A stretch of DNA of 6,283 nucleotides, from contig JACCRH010000076.1 in NCBI GenBank assembly GCA_013813675.1, positions 1 through 6,283 on the forward strand, read 5' to 3'. The translations under genes were made by a program, and so were the position numbers. This DNA comes from Gemmatimonadales bacterium. Its GTDB lineage: Bacteria; Gemmatimonadota; Gemmatimonadetes; Gemmatimonadales; GWC2-71-9. This document shows positions 5,819 to 6,283 of this stretch, in pieces. A model generated the notes under the pieces. It saw only the letters and a program-made list of their open reading frames with translations. It was not told the DNA's origin and did no database searches. Position 1 is the stretch's first letter; each line of letters starts with the position of its first letter.

Positions 5819-5964
5819 GTGCCTCAATGACGGAACGAATGGGCGTAGCCACCTCGGGGCCGCGGCGACAGCCTTCGCATCAACTGTTGTCGGGGCCGAC
5901 ATCGCCGAGCGGGGGGCGTGTGCGTGTATCAGGCGCCCATGCCGTGAGTGTGCTGGACAGCGCC

Positions 5965-5970
5965 AAGGAG
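5965..5970 (+). promoter_or_regulatory. Shine-Dalgarno AAGGAG favouring GTG 5977 as the sugar transferase start
   Basis: AAGGAG (extended to AAGGAGG at 5971) lies 6 nt before GTG 5977, an ideal arrangement. It is the best ribosome site in this part of the window and places the start directly before the membrane-inserting segment, as is usual for small monotopic phosphoglycosyl transferases. Confidence 0.6.
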
Positions 5971-5976
5971 GCGGAT

Positions 5977-6283
5977 GTGGCCCATCGGGCGATGAACGTC
6001 CTCATCGCGGGGCTGGCGCTGTTCGTCGCTCTTCCATTGCTTCTGCTGATCGCGGTGGCGATCAAGCTGACCTCCCGGGGTCGGGTGTTCTACACCCAGG
6101 AGCGCATCGGCCTCGACCGCCGCATCCCCGGTGCCGACGCCAGCAACCACCACCGCACCCGCGACCTTGGCGGCCGCCCGTTCACCATCTATAAGTTCCG
6201 CACCATGCGGGAGAACGCCGAGCACGAGAGCGGCGCCGTCTGGGCCACCCAGAACGACCCCCGGATCACCCCGGTGGGGCGCT
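5977..6283 (+). CDS. Bacterial sugar transferase (monotopic phosphoglycosyl transferase), N-terminal part
   Basis: The N-terminal 102 codons of a family that transfers a sugar phosphate from a nucleotide sugar to undecaprenyl phosphate, the first step of exopolysaccharide, capsule or O-antigen unit assembly at the inner membrane. Residues 6-29 are a single hydrophobic segment with a central proline (VALPLLLLIAVAIKL), matching the re-entrant membrane helix; KLTSRGRVFYTQERIG (30-45) and the signature FTIYKFRTMRENAE (69-82) follow. A short polar insertion (about 48-65, with NHHRTRD) separates them. The Asp-Glu catalytic pair would lie beyond the window. GTG 5977 was chosen for its strong Shine-Dalgarno; the same frame is open back to ATG 5827, which would add a 50-residue Gly/Ser/Arg-rich extension lacking features. 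No long multi-helix N-terminal domain like that of WbaP/WcaJ fits before the frame's stop at 5815, so this is the short PglC-like type. It diverges from the regulatory genes. Confidence 0.9.
   Translation, partial: MAHRAMNVLIAGLALFVALPLLLLIAVAIKLTSRGRVFYTQERIGLDRRIPGADASNHHRTRDLGGRPFTIYKFRTMRENAEHESGAVWATQNDPRITPVGR

Larger units (their letters stand above)
5077..5826. other. Divergent intergenic region between REC-GGDEF gene and sugar transferase
   Basis: About 750 bases separate two divergently oriented genes. It contains AT-richer islands (5160-5195, 5360-5400, 5440-5470) in a GC-rich background, weak promoter-like hexamer pairs on the minus strand, one GC-rich inverted repeat and a doubtful 69-codon ORF at 5508-5717. 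The remaining open frames are Arg/Ser/Pro-rich with no domain resemblance and look like chance frames. The length is enough for control elements in both directions or a small RNA, but nothing proves one. Confidence 0.55.

Noticed and set aside
5513..5902. Minus-strand open frame of 129 codons
   Set aside because: Ser/Arg/Pro-rich with no domain, overlapping the sugar transferase upstream region and the small plus ORF; reads as a chance frame.

Overview
This is a GC-rich bacterial window dominated by signalling genes on the minus strand, with the start of an exopolysaccharide-type gene on the plus strand at the right edge. Codon use is strongly G/C-ending. The NYN protein and the insertion-bearing sugar transferase resemble, from memory, proteins of Gemmatimonadota; that placement is an inference, not a search result. 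I see no tRNA, rRNA, CRISPR array, insertion sequence or prophage gene.

Region by region: bases 1-863 (minus) encode most of a NYN-family nuclease-like protein with an OST-HTH/LOTUS-like RNA-binding domain and a Pro/Ala then Arg/Gly-rich tail cut by the window edge. Bases 864-1210 are non-coding and hold several GC-rich inverted repeats and a C-rich, G-poor stretch that suits a Rho-dependent terminator. Bases 1211-3905 (minus) form a two-gene unit: an NtrC-type sigma54 activator (REC, AAA+ with GAFTGA, Fis-type HTH) whose end overlaps by 11 nt the start of a soluble histidine kinase with an unrecognised N-terminal input region. A near-consensus sigma70 promoter (TTGACA, 17 nt, TATAGA) lies about 100 nt upstream of the activator. 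Bases 4120-5076 (minus) encode a response regulator with a degenerate GGDEF domain (GQSEY in place of GGDEF) and a receiver that lacks the conserved lysine. Bases 5077-5976 are mostly non-coding, with weak promoter-like elements, one GC-rich inverted repeat and a doubtful 69-codon ORF. From 5977 (or 5827) to the right edge runs a bacterial sugar transferase (phosphoglycosyl transferase) on the plus strand.

How they fit: the kinase presumably phosphorylates the NtrC-type regulator, which would activate sigma54 promoters elsewhere, since I found no convincing GG-N10-GC promoter here. The degenerate REC-GGDEF protein sits just upstream in the same orientation and may be a non-enzymatic adaptor or c-di-GMP-related switch for the same circuit. 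The divergent sugar transferase suggests the locus borders an exopolysaccharide or capsule cluster, a process often controlled by NtrC-type regulators and c-di-GMP; that link is inference. Nothing here is clearly a new system. The most unusual pieces are the doubly degenerate REC-GGDEF protein, the kinase input region and the bacterial NYN-LOTUS protein.
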